Shown piece after piece: positions 48,880 to 57,790 of a stretch of DNA of 64,000 nucleotides; within the stretch, counting starts at the first letter, position 1; each line of letters opens with the position of its first letter. Made by a program: the position numbers and the translations under genes. Below the pieces are notes generated by a model. It searched no databases. It was not told the DNA's origin and saw nothing but the letters and a program-made list of their open reading frames with translations. The DNA lies in contig NZ_QKWY01000002.1 of assembly GCF_003248355.1 (NCBI RefSeq), positions 2,666,001 through 2,730,000 of the forward strand. Reading direction: 5' to 3'. Source of the DNA: Streptomyces sp. AC1-42W. Its GTDB lineage: Bacteria; Actinomycetota; Actinomycetes; Streptomycetales; Streptomycetaceae.

Positions 48880-50613
48880 TCAGCTCATACGCAGGGCGAG
48901 GAAGAAGTCGAGCTTGTCCTCCAGGCGGGCCAGGTCACGCCCCGTCAACTGCTCGATTCGCCCGACCCGGTAGCGCAGCGTGTTGACGTGGAGGTGCAGC
49001 CGGGCCGCGCAGCGGGTCCAGGAACCGTCGCAGTCAAGGAACGCCTCCAGGGTCGGGATCAGCTCCGCGCGGTGGCGCCGGTCGTACTCGCGCAGCGGGT
49101 CCAGCAGCCGTGCCGTGAACGCCCTGCGCACGTCGTCGGGGACGAACGGCAGCAGCAGCACGTGCGAGGCCAGCTCGTCGTGACCGGCCGCGCAGACCCG
49201 CCCCGGCCGGGCCGCCGCCACCCGCCGGGCGTGCCGCGCCTCCTCCAGCGCGCCGCGCAGCCCCTCGGCGGAATGCACCGAGGCGCTGACACCCAGTGTC
49301 AGCCGGCCGTCGTCGGCGAGACCGGCGGACAGCGGGGCGCGCACGGCGGCCAGCAGCGCGTCCGCGTGCAGGCCGGCCCCGTCCTCCCGGCGCCCGTCCG
49401 CCGCGCCGTCCCGGACGGCCTCCGCGTCCGCCGCCGCGCCCCGGTCCCGGTCGGCGGGCAGCGGCACCAGCGCGATGGCCTCCTCACCCGTGTGGGCGAC
49501 GGCGATCCGGTCCGCCGAGTCGGGTCCGGTCACGGCCGGGTCGACGAGAATCTCCTCCAGGAGTGCCTGGGCGACCGGGCCGCCCGCGACCGGGGAGCCG
49601 GCCGCCCCGTCCCCGTCCCACTCGACCCGGGCCACCACCACCTGCCAGTGCGGCGCCGCCCCCAGGCCGGGGAGCAGGACCGGGGTGGCCACGCGCAGCC
49701 GGGCGGCGATCTCGGCGGGCGCGGCGCCCGCCTGGACCAGCTCCAGGACCTCCTGGGCGAGCCGGCGGCGCACCGTGCGGGCCGCGTCGCGCCGGTCGCG
49801 TTCGACCGCGATCAGCTGGGTGACGCCCTGGAGGAGGTCCAGCCGCGCGGGCGGCCAGTCGCCCGCGTCGGCCTCCACGGCCAGCAGCCAGTCCGAGAGC
49901 ACCGACTCGCGCACATCACGGGCGGAGGGCGCGGCTCCGGCCCGGCCGTTGTTCCGGATCGGGAACAGCGAATACGTCGTACCGCCGAGGGCGGCCCGGT
50001 GCGGCGCGGGGCGGCCGGAACGGACGGCGGCCAGATGCAGACCGGCCAGCTCGGCCCCGGCGGCGGCCGGCAGCGGGGCGCCCGCGCCCGCGATCTGCCG
50101 GCCAGTGGGGGAGAGGACCCAGGCGTGCAGGTCCAGGTCGGAGCCGAGCAGGTCGAGGACGACCTCCGGGCCGCCGCCCGCCGGGCCCGAGGTCATCAGC
50201 CTGCGGTGCCGGTCCACCACGGCCGCCAGATCGCCCGCCCGCTCACCGGACACCTGACGCACCACGTACTCGGTGATCGTTGCGAACGCGACCGTCTCGT
50301 GGACCGCGAACAGCGGCAGCCGGTGCTGCCGGCACGCCGCCACGAGATCGTCCGGGATGTCGCCCAGCTCCGCCTCGCCCGCCGCGAGACCGGCCACCCC
50401 GGCGGCCGACAGGATGCGCACGAACGGCTCCGAGTCCGCCGCGTCGCGGCGCCAGGCCAGACCGGTCAGGACCAGCTCGCCGCCCGTGAGGTAGCGGCTC
50501 GGGTCGCGCAGGTCGGTGGTCATCACGCCCCGGACCGACCGGTCCAGCTCCTCGTCGCCGCCGAGCAGCCGCAGGCCCAGCGCGTCGTTCTCCAGCAGTG
50601 CGCGCAGGCGCAT
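48880..50613 (-). CDS. pucR: PucR-family regulator of purine catabolism
   Basis: 577 residues. N-terminal PucR purine-catabolism domain (about 1-125, MRLRALLENDALGLRLLGGD), a middle GGDEF-like CdaR domain, and C-terminal PucR HTH (about 515-570, ARLHLHVNTLRYRVGRIEQL). It is divergent, across 253 bp, from the xanthine dehydrogenase operon and is its likely regulator, responding to purine breakdown products. Confidence 0.9.
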   Translation of the reverse strand: MRLRALLENDALGLRLLGGDEELDRSVRGVMTTDLRDPSRYLTGGELVLTGLAWRRDAADSEPFVRILSAAGVAGLAAGEAELGDIPDDLVAACRQHRLPLFAVHETVAFATITEYVVRQVSGERAGDLAAVVDRHRRLMTSGPAGGGPEVVLDLLGSDLDLHAWVLSPTGRQIAGAGAPLPAAAGAELAGLHLAAVRSGRPAPHRAALGGTTYSLFPIRNNGRAGAAPSARDVRESVLSDWLLAVEADAGDWPPARLDLLQGVTQLIAVERDRRDAARTVRRRLAQEVLELVQAGAAPAEIAARLRVATPVLLPGLGAAPHWQVVVARVEWDGDGAAGSPVAGGPVAQALLEEILVDPAVTGPDSADRIAVAHTGEEAIALVPLPADRDRGAAADAEAVRDGAADGRREDGAGLHADALLAAVRAPLSAGLADDGRLTLGVSASVHSAEGLRGALEEARHARRVAAARPGRVCAAGHDELASHVLLLPFVPDDVRRAFTARLLDPLREYDRRHRAELIPTLEAFLDCDGSWTRCAARLHLHVNTLRYRVGRIEQLTGRDLARLEDKLDFFLALRMS

Positions 50614-50866
50614 CTCGTCGCCGCCGATCTCTTTCGTTGGTACGGGTGAAGTCTGGGTGTTGCGGTGAGGCCCGTGAGCCCCGTCATTCGTTCGAATCTA
50701 CAAGACATGAGCGGAGACCAGCCAACTCCTTCATGGGTTCGGTGACTGCACCAGGTGGAGCAGGGCTTGTGTACTGGGCCACACACCGCGTGAACAAGAC
50801 ATGAACAGAGTCAGGGCCGGCCGTCACCCAGCCCAGCGTGAGAACCCGATCGAGAAGAGAGCCACC
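50614..50866. promoter_or_regulatory. Divergent pucR-xdh promoter region
   Basis: 253 bp, less GC-rich than flanks, with no gene. It must carry the PucR gene and xanthine dehydrogenase promoters. No firm -35/-10 pair or PucR box could be fixed by eye; AT-richer DNA around 50685-50710 and TTGTGTACTGGG near 50769 are candidates. Confidence 0.5.
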
Positions 50867-51757
50867 ATGGACTTCCTTCGCCCCGCAAGCTGGGAGGAGG
50901 CGCTCGCCGCCAAGGCCGAGCACCCGACGGCTGTGCCCATCGCCGGGGGCACCGATGTGATGGTCGAGATCAACTTCGACCACCGGCGCCCCGAGTACCT
51001 GCTCGACCTGAACCGCGTCGGCGAGCTGGCCGAGTGGGAGGTCGGGCAGGACACCGTACGGCTCGGCGCCTCGGTCCCGTACAGCCACATCATGGAACAC
51101 CTGCGCGCCGAACTGCCCGGCCTCGCGCTCGCCTCGCACACCGTCGCATCCCCGCAGATCCGCAACCGGGGCGGCGTCGGCGGCAACCTGGGCACCGCGT
51201 CCCCGGCCGGCGACGCCCACCCCGCCCTGCTCGCCGCGGGCGCCGAGGTGGAGGCCGCGTCCGTACGCGGCACCCGCATGATCCCCATCGACGCCTTCTA
51301 CACCGGCGTCAAGCGCAACGCGCTCGAACCCGACGAGCTGATCCGGGCCGTGCACATCAGGAAGGCCGACGGACCCCAGCAGTACTCCAAGGTCGGCACC
51401 CGCAACGCGATGGTCATCGCCGTCTGCGCCTTCGGCCTGGCCCTGCACCCCGAGACCCGCACCGTCCGCACCGGCATCGGATCGGCCGCCCCGACGCCCG
51501 TACGGGCGAAGGCGGCCGAGGAATTCCTGAACGCCGCGCTGGAGGAGGGCGGCTTCTGGGACAGCCGCACGATCATCACCCCGTCCGTCGCCCAGCGGTT
51601 CGCCACCCTCGCCGCCGGCGCCTGCAACCCCATCGACGACGTCCGCGGCACCGCGAGCTACCGCCGCCACGCGGTCGGGATCATGGCCCGGCGCACCCTC
51701 GGCTGGGCCTGGGAGTCATACCGCGGCCACGGCCGCAGCACCGAAGGAGCCGCCTGA
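50867..51757 (+). CDS. Xanthine dehydrogenase FAD-binding subunit
   Basis: 296 residues of the CO dehydrogenase/xanthine dehydrogenase FAD-subunit family. FAD motifs PIAGGTDVMVEI (about 24-35) and TVASPQIRNRGGVGGNLGTA (about 98-118), with a C-terminal CODH_C domain. It passes electrons from the iron-sulfur subunit to NAD. ATG 50867 after GAGAAGAG. First gene of the xdh operon. Confidence 0.92.
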   Translation: MDFLRPASWEEALAAKAEHPTAVPIAGGTDVMVEINFDHRRPEYLLDLNRVGELAEWEVGQDTVRLGASVPYSHIMEHLRAELPGLALASHTVASPQIRNRGGVGGNLGTASPAGDAHPALLAAGAEVEAASVRGTRMIPIDAFYTGVKRNALEPDELIRAVHIRKADGPQQYSKVGTRNAMVIAVCAFGLALHPETRTVRTGIGSAAPTPVRAKAAEEFLNAALEEGGFWDSRTIITPSVAQRFATLAAGACNPIDDVRGTASYRRHAVGIMARRTLGWAWESYRGHGRSTEGAA

Positions 51758-51759
51758 TC

Positions 51760-52359
51760 ATGCGCGTCGATTTCACCGTCAACGGCCGCCGCCACGAGGC
51801 CGACGACGTCTGGGAGGGCGAGTCGCTCCTCTACGTCCTGCGCGAGCGCATGGGCCTGCCCGGCTCCAAGAACGCCTGCGAACAGGGCGAGTGCGGCTCC
51901 TGCACCGTCCGCCTCGACGGCGTGCCCGTCTGCTCCTGCCTGGTCGCCGCCGGACAGGTCGAGGGCCGCGACGTCGTCACCGTCGAAGGGCTCGCCGACT
52001 TCGCCGCCCACCGCGCCGAGGCCCACCCCGGCACCGGCTGCGCCTCCGGCGCCTGCGGCACCCCGCTCGACCGGGCCCGCCGTTGGCAGGCCGCCCCCGC
52101 CACCGGCGAGGAGACCCGCGACACCGGGGAACTGGCCCCCATCCAGCAGGCGTTCATCGACGCCGGAGCCGTCCAGTGCGGCTTCTGCACCCCCGGCCTG
52201 CTGGTCGCGGCCGACGAACTCCTGGAACGCACCCCGCAGCCGTACGACGCGGACATCCGCGAGGCGCTCTCCGGCAACCTCTGCCGCTGCACCGGCTACG
52301 AGAAGATCCTCGACGCGGTCCGCCTCGCGGCCGCCCGCGCGGAAGAGACGGTGCAGTGA
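51760..52359 (+). CDS. Xanthine dehydrogenase 2Fe-2S subunit
   Basis: 199 residues. Plant-type 2Fe-2S site CEQGECGSCTVRLDGVPVCSC (Cys40, 45, 48, 60 approximately), then the all-helical second cluster with QCGFCTPG and LCRCTGY. An extra stretch of about 40 residues, itself holding two Cys (GCASGACG), separates the two domains compared with standard subunits. Start ATG 51760 lies two bases after the FAD-subunit stop; its stop overlaps the next start. Confidence 0.92.
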   Translation: MRVDFTVNGRRHEADDVWEGESLLYVLRERMGLPGSKNACEQGECGSCTVRLDGVPVCSCLVAAGQVEGRDVVTVEGLADFAAHRAEAHPGTGCASGACGTPLDRARRWQAAPATGEETRDTGELAPIQQAFIDAGAVQCGFCTPGLLVAADELLERTPQPYDADIREALSGNLCRCTGYEKILDAVRLAAARAEETVQ

Positions 52360-54743
52360 TGGGCGTCACCGGTTCCCCCACCAACATCCACCAGGGCACC
52401 CGCACCAAGGGCGGGATCGGCGAGTCCACGCTGCGCCCGGACGGCATCCTCAAGGTCACCGGCGAGTTCGCGTACTCCTCCGACATGTGGCACGAGGACA
52501 TGCTCTGGGGTCACACCCTGCGCTCCACCGTCGCCCATGCCGAGATCGTCTCCATCGACACCTCCGAGGCGCTCGCCACCTCCGGCGTCTACGCGGTACT
52601 CACCTACGACGACCTGCCGGCCGCGGTGAAGAACTACGGGCTGGAGATCCAGGACACCCCCGTCCTCGCCCACGGCCGGGTCCGCCACCACGGCGAACCC
52701 GTCGCGCTCGTCGCCGCCGACCACCCCGAGACCGCCCGCCGCGCCGCCGCCAAGATCCGCATCGACTACCGCGAACTCCCCGTCGTCACCGACGAGGCGT
52801 CCGCCACCGCCCCCGGCGCCCCCCTCATCCACGAGAACCGCACCGACCACCACATCGGCCACGTGCCCCACCCCAACATCGTGCACCGCCAGCCGATCAT
52901 CCGCGGCGACGCGGAGGCCGCCGCGGCCCGCGCCGACGTGATCGTCACCGGCGACTACTACTTCGGCATGCAGGACCAGGCGTTCCTCGGCCCCGAGTCC
53001 GGCCTCGCCGTACCCGCCGAGGACGGCGGCGTGGACCTGTACGTGGCCACCCAGTGGCTCCACTCCGACCTGCGCCAGATCGCCCCCGTGCTCGGACTGC
53101 CCGAGGACAAGGTCCGCATGACCCTGTCCGGCGTCGGCGGCGCCTTCGGCGGACGCGAGGACCTGTCCATGCAGATCCACGCCTGCCTGCTCGCCCTGCG
53201 CACCGGCAAGCCCGTGAAGATCGTCTACAACCGCTTCGAATCCTTCTTCGGGCACGTCCACCGCCACCCCGCCCGGCTCCACTACGAGCACGGCGCCACC
53301 CGCGACGGCAAGCTCACCCACATGAAGTGCCGCATCGTCCTGGACGGCGGCGCCTACGCCTCCGCGTCCCCGGCCGTCGTCGGCAACGCCTCCTCGCTCT
53401 CCGTCGGCCCGTACGTCGTCGAGGACGTCGACATCGAGGCGCTCGCCCTCTACACCAACAACCCCCCGTGCGGCGCCATGCGCGGCTTCGGCGCCGTCCA
53501 GGCGTGCTTCGCCTACGAGGCGCAGATGGACAGACTCGCCGCCGCCCTCGACCTGGACCCCGTCGAGTTCCGGCAGCTCAACGCCATGGAACAGGGCAGC
53601 CTGCTGCCCACCGGACAGCAGGTCGACTCGCCCGCCCCGGTCACCGAACTGCTGCGCCGCGTCAAGGCCATGCCGATGCCGCCCGAGCGCCAGTGGGAGA
53701 GCGCCGGCGAGCACCCCGACGTACGGGCCCTGCCCGGCGGGCTGTCCAACACCACCCACGGCGAGGGCGTCGTACGCGGCGTCGGCTACGCGGTCGGCCT
53801 CAAGAACGTCGGCTTCTCCGAGGGCTTCGACGACTACTCCACCGCACGGGTGCGCATGGAGGTCATCGGCGGCGAACCCGTCGCCACCGTGCACACCGCC
53901 ATGGCCGAAGTGGGACAGGGCGGCGTCACCGTGCACGCCCAGATCGCCCGTACCGAACTCGGTGTCGCCCAGGTCACCATCCACCCCGCCGACACCCGCG
54001 TCGGCTCCGCCGGATCGACCTCCGCGTCCCGCCAGACGTACGTCACCGGCGGCGCGGTCAAGAACTCCTGCGAGGCCGTCCGCGAACGGGTCCTGGAGAT
54101 CGGCCGCCGCAAGTTCGGCACCTACCACCCCGCCTGGGCCACCGCCGAACTCCTGCTGGAGGGCGGCAAGGTCGTCACCGACGGCGGCGAGGTGCTCGCC
54201 GACCTCGCGGACGTGCTGGAGGACGAGGCGGTCGACATCGAGCTGGAGTGGCGCCACCGGCCCACCGAGCCCTTCGACCTGCGCACCGGCCAGGGCAACG
54301 GCCACGTCCAGTACTCGGTGGCCGCACACCGCGCGGTCGTCGAGGTCGACACCGAACTCGGCCTGGTCAAGGTCATCGAACTGGCCTGCGCCCAGGACGT
54401 CGGCAAGGCGCTCAACCCGCTCTCCGTCGTCGGCCAGATCCAGGGCGGCACCATCCAGGGGATGGGCATCGCCGTCATGGAGGAGATCATCGTCGACCCG
54501 GTGACCGCGAAGGTGCGCAACCCCTCCTTCACGGACTACCTCCTCCCCACCATCCTCGACACGCCGACCATCCCCGTCGATGTGCTCGAACTCGCCGACG
54601 ACCACGCCCCGTACGGGCTGCGCGGCATCGGCGAGGCCCCGACCCTGTCGTCCACCCCGGCCGTCCTCGCGGCGATCCGGAACGCGACGGGTCTGGAGCT
54701 CGACCGGACGCCGGTACGCCCGGAGCACCTGACCGGTCTCTGA
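52359..54743 (+). CDS. Xanthine dehydrogenase molybdenum-binding subunit
   Basis: 794 residues. Aldehyde oxidase/xanthine dehydrogenase hammerhead domain (about 25-140), then the molybdopterin-binding domains with GVGGAFGGRED, the PPCGAMRGFGAVQACFAYE segment (Mo-proximal Arg) and the GEAPTLSSTPAV active-site Glu motif near the C-terminus. It hydroxylates hypoxanthine and xanthine to urate. ATG 52359 overlaps the previous stop (TGATG). Confidence 0.93.
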   Translation: MGVTGSPTNIHQGTRTKGGIGESTLRPDGILKVTGEFAYSSDMWHEDMLWGHTLRSTVAHAEIVSIDTSEALATSGVYAVLTYDDLPAAVKNYGLEIQDTPVLAHGRVRHHGEPVALVAADHPETARRAAAKIRIDYRELPVVTDEASATAPGAPLIHENRTDHHIGHVPHPNIVHRQPIIRGDAEAAAARADVIVTGDYYFGMQDQAFLGPESGLAVPAEDGGVDLYVATQWLHSDLRQIAPVLGLPEDKVRMTLSGVGGAFGGREDLSMQIHACLLALRTGKPVKIVYNRFESFFGHVHRHPARLHYEHGATRDGKLTHMKCRIVLDGGAYASASPAVVGNASSLSVGPYVVEDVDIEALALYTNNPPCGAMRGFGAVQACFAYEAQMDRLAAALDLDPVEFRQLNAMEQGSLLPTGQQVDSPAPVTELLRRVKAMPMPPERQWESAGEHPDVRALPGGLSNTTHGEGVVRGVGYAVGLKNVGFSEGFDDYSTARVRMEVIGGEPVATVHTAMAEVGQGGVTVHAQIARTELGVAQVTIHPADTRVGSAGSTSASRQTYVTGGAVKNSCEAVRERVLEIGRRKFGTYHPAWATAELLLEGGKVVTDGGEVLADLADVLEDEAVDIELEWRHRPTEPFDLRTGQGNGHVQYSVAAHRAVVEVDTELGLVKVIELACAQDVGKALNPLSVVGQIQGGTIQGMGIAVMEEIIVDPVTAKVRNPSFTDYLLPTILDTPTIPVDVLELADDHAPYGLRGIGEAPTLSSTPAVLAAIRNATGLELDRTPVRPEHLTGL

Positions 54744-54970
54744 TCCCGGCTCCGTCCCGACTCTCCGGGCGGTGCGCGCCACCGGCGAACGTCACACTTC
54801 CCGGCCCGCACCGCCCGGAGGCCCAGGGGCCCGCACCGCTCGCGGCCCCCACGCACGAACCAGCTCGTCCCGTTCCGTCCACCGGGTCGTGCCGCCCGCA
54901 CAGTCATCCCAAATCCCGCATAGCGAATCTCTTCCGCGGGTGCCCCTGTGAACCTTGGGAGTCAGGCATC

Positions 54971-56428
54971 ATGACCCAGCAGTCAGTGCAGCCGAAGACC
55001 GGCGCGGAGGACGCGGGCCCCGGCTCGCGCGTCCCCGCCGGAAGATCGTGGCTCGACCGGTACTTCCACATATCCGACCGCGGCTCGACCGTGGCCCGTG
55101 AGGTGCGCGGCGGCGTCACGACCTTCATGGCCATGGCGTACATCCTCCTGCTCAACCCGCTCATCCTCGGCGGCAAGGACGTCGACCAGAACGTGCTCAG
55201 CCAGCCGGCGCTCATCACCGCCACCGCGCTCGCGGCGGCGGCGACCACCCTGCTCATGGGGTTCGTCGGCAAGGTCCCGCTCGCGCTCGCCGCGGGCCTC
55301 AGCGTCTCCGGCGTCCTGGCCTCGCAGGTCGCCCCCGAAATGACCTGGCCGCAGGCCATGGGCATGTGCGTGATGTACGGGCTGGTGATCTGCCTCCTGG
55401 TGGTCACCGGACTGCGCGAGCTGATCATGAACGCGATCCCGCTCCCGCTGAAACACGGCATCACCATGGGCATCGGCCTGTTCATCGCCCTGATCGGGCT
55501 CTACAAGGCCGGATTCGTCGGCAAGGGCACCGCGACCCCGGTGACCCTCGGCCCGGCCGGTGAACTCGCCGGCTGGCCCGTCCTCGTCTTCTCCGTGACC
55601 CTGCTGCTCATCTTCATGCTCCAGGCCCGCAACATCCCCGGCGCGATCCTCATCGGCATCGTCGTCGGCACCGCGGTCGCCGTCGTCATCAACAAGGTGG
55701 CCGACGTCGACCCGAAGATCTGGAGCAGCGGCCCGCCCGAGCTGAACGGCTCGGCGGTCTCCTCGCCCGACTTCTCGCTCTTCGGCGAGGTCGACTTCGG
55801 CGGCTGGGGCGACGTCGGCGCCATGACCGTCGGCTTCATCGTCTTCACCCTGGTCCTCGCCGGATTCTTCGACGCGATGGCCACCATCATCGGCGTCGGC
55901 ACGGAGGCCGGGCTCGCCGACGACAAGGGCCGGATGCCGGGCCTGTCCAAGGCGCTGTTCATCGACGGCGCCGGCGGCGCGATCGGCGGCGTGGCCGGCG
56001 GCTCCGGGCAGACGGTCTTCGTGGAGTCCGCGACCGGCGTCGGCGAGGGGGCCAGGACCGGCCTCGCCTCCGTCGTCACCGGCCTGTTCTTCGCCGCCTG
56101 CCTCTTCTTCACCCCGCTCACCGCGATCGTGCCCGCCGAGGTGGCCTCCGCCGCCCTCGTCGTCATCGGCGCCATGATGATGCAGAACGCCCGGCACGTG
56201 GACTGGAGCGACCGTTCCGTGGCCATCCCGGTGTTCCTCACGGTGGTCCTGATGCCGTTCACGTACACCATCACCACCGGTGTCGCGGCGGGCGTCATCT
56301 CCTACGTCGCCATCAAGGCCGCGCAGGGCCGGGGCCGCGAGGTCGGCGCCTTCATGTGGGGCCTGGCGGCGATCTTCGTCGTCTACTTCGCCCTGCACCC
56401 GATCGAGGGCTGGCTCGGCGTCAGCTGA
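54971..56428 (+). CDS. NCS2-family (AzgA-like) purine permease
   Basis: 485 residues with about 12-14 membrane segments. It has the AzgA-type N-terminus (LDRYFHISDRGSTVAREVRG, GVTTFMAMAYILLLNPLIL) and GLSVSGVLASQVAPEMTWPQ, and the FDAMATIIGVGTEAGL segment that carries substrate contacts. It imports hypoxanthine, guanine or adenine by proton symport. It lies 227 bp after xdh, with its own likely promoter, and is followed by xdhC. Confidence 0.92.
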   Translation: MTQQSVQPKTGAEDAGPGSRVPAGRSWLDRYFHISDRGSTVAREVRGGVTTFMAMAYILLLNPLILGGKDVDQNVLSQPALITATALAAAATTLLMGFVGKVPLALAAGLSVSGVLASQVAPEMTWPQAMGMCVMYGLVICLLVVTGLRELIMNAIPLPLKHGITMGIGLFIALIGLYKAGFVGKGTATPVTLGPAGELAGWPVLVFSVTLLLIFMLQARNIPGAILIGIVVGTAVAVVINKVADVDPKIWSSGPPELNGSAVSSPDFSLFGEVDFGGWGDVGAMTVGFIVFTLVLAGFFDAMATIIGVGTEAGLADDKGRMPGLSKALFIDGAGGAIGGVAGGSGQTVFVESATGVGEGARTGLASVVTGLFFAACLFFTPLTAIVPAEVASAALVVIGAMMMQNARHVDWSDRSVAIPVFLTVVLMPFTYTITTGVAAGVISYVAIKAAQGRGREVGAFMWGLAAIFVVYFALHPIEGWLGVS

Positions 56429-56461
56429 GCCGCCCGCCCCACACCCGCCAAGGAGACCGAG

Positions 56462-57673
56462 ATGCTGGACATCGCCGACGAACTCGACCGCTGGGCCGGG
56501 CAGGGACGCGATTTCGCCGTGGCCACCGTCGTCGCCGTCGGCGGCAGCGCGCCCCGGCAGCCGGGAGCCGCGCTGGCCGTGGACCGCGACGGCACGGCCA
56601 TCGGCTCGGTCTCCGGCGGGTGTGTGGAGGGCGCGGTGTACGAGCTGTGCCAACAGGCCCTGGCGGACGGCGCCACCCGCGTCGAACGCTTCGGCTACAG
56701 CGACGAGGACGCCTTCGCGGTCGGCCTGACCTGCGGCGGAGTCATCGACATCCTGATCACCCCGGTCCGGGCCGACGACCCCGTCCGCCCGGTCCTCGCC
56801 GCCGCGCTCGCCACCGCGTCGGCGGGCGGCGCCGCGGCCCTCGCCCGCATCACCGACGGCCCCGCCGAACTCCTCGGCCGCGCCCTGCTGGTCCGCCCGG
56901 ACGACGCGGACGGGGATGTGTACGGGGGCGGGCGGGGCGGTGCTTACGGGGCCGGGCGCGGCGGTGGGTACGAGGGCGGGTTCGGCGCCCACCCCGAGCT
57001 GGACCGCACCGCAGCCGCCGAGGCCCGCGCCATGCTCGACCAGGGCCGCACCGGCACCCTGACCATCGGCGCCGAGGGCTCGCGCTGCGGCCGGCCCCTC
57101 AAGCTGCTCGTGGAGTCCAGCGTGCCGCCGCCCCGGATGATCGTGTTCGGGGCCATCGACTTCGCGGCGGCCCTGGTCCGGGCCGGCACGTTCCTCGGCT
57201 ACCACGTCACCGTGTGCGACGCGCGGCCCGTCTTCGCGACCGCGGCCCGCTTCCCGGAGGCCGACGAGCTGGTCGTCGAATGGCCGCACCGCTACCTCGC
57301 CGCCACCACCGTGGACGCCCGCACCGTCCTGTGCGTCCTCACGCACGACGCCAAGTTCGACGTCCCCCTCCTGGCGGCGGCGCTCAAGCTGCCCGTCGCG
57401 TACGTCGGCGCGATGGGCTCCCGCCGCACCCACCTCCAGCGCAACGAACGGCTGCGCGAGGCCGGGGTCACCGAGCTGGAACTGGCTCGCCTGCACTCGC
57501 CGATCGGGCTCGACCTCGGCGCCCGTACCCCCGAGGAGACGGCCCTGTCGATCGCCGCCGAGATCGTCGCCGTCCGGCGCGGCGGCAGCGGCGCCCCGCT
57601 GACCGGCGCCCACACCCCGATCCACCACCCCGGCGGCCGGCCGCCGGCCGGCCGCATCGGATCGGTGGCCTGA
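56462..57673 (+). CDS. XdhC/CoxI-family molybdenum cofactor insertion protein
   Basis: 403 residues. XdhC_CoxI domain at the N-terminus (VAVGGSAPRQPGAALAVDRD, GSVSGGCVEGAVYE, GLTCGGVIDILITP) and C-terminal Rossmann part (MIVFGAIDFAAALVRAGTFL, AYVGAMGSRRTH). XdhC matures and inserts sulfurated molybdenum cofactor into xanthine dehydrogenase. A Gly/Tyr-rich insert (about 160-180, YGGGRGGAYGAGRGGGYEGG) sits between the domains. 33 bp after the permease, with AAGGAG before ATG 56462. Confidence 0.9.
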   Translation: MLDIADELDRWAGQGRDFAVATVVAVGGSAPRQPGAALAVDRDGTAIGSVSGGCVEGAVYELCQQALADGATRVERFGYSDEDAFAVGLTCGGVIDILITPVRADDPVRPVLAAALATASAGGAAALARITDGPAELLGRALLVRPDDADGDVYGGGRGGAYGAGRGGGYEGGFGAHPELDRTAAAEARAMLDQGRTGTLTIGAEGSRCGRPLKLLVESSVPPPRMIVFGAIDFAAALVRAGTFLGYHVTVCDARPVFATAARFPEADELVVEWPHRYLAATTVDARTVLCVLTHDAKFDVPLLAAALKLPVAYVGAMGSRRTHLQRNERLREAGVTELELARLHSPIGLDLGARTPEETALSIAAEIVAVRRGGSGAPLTGAHTPIHHPGGRPPAGRIGSVA

Positions 57674-57790
57674 CCCGGCCTCAACTCCCTTGCCAGAAAG
57701 CCGGTCCGGGACCGGCGGGTTGCCGCCACGGCACATTCGCGCCAGGCACGGACCGTGCCGCGGCGGCGGGATTGCCGGTAGATCAACAGC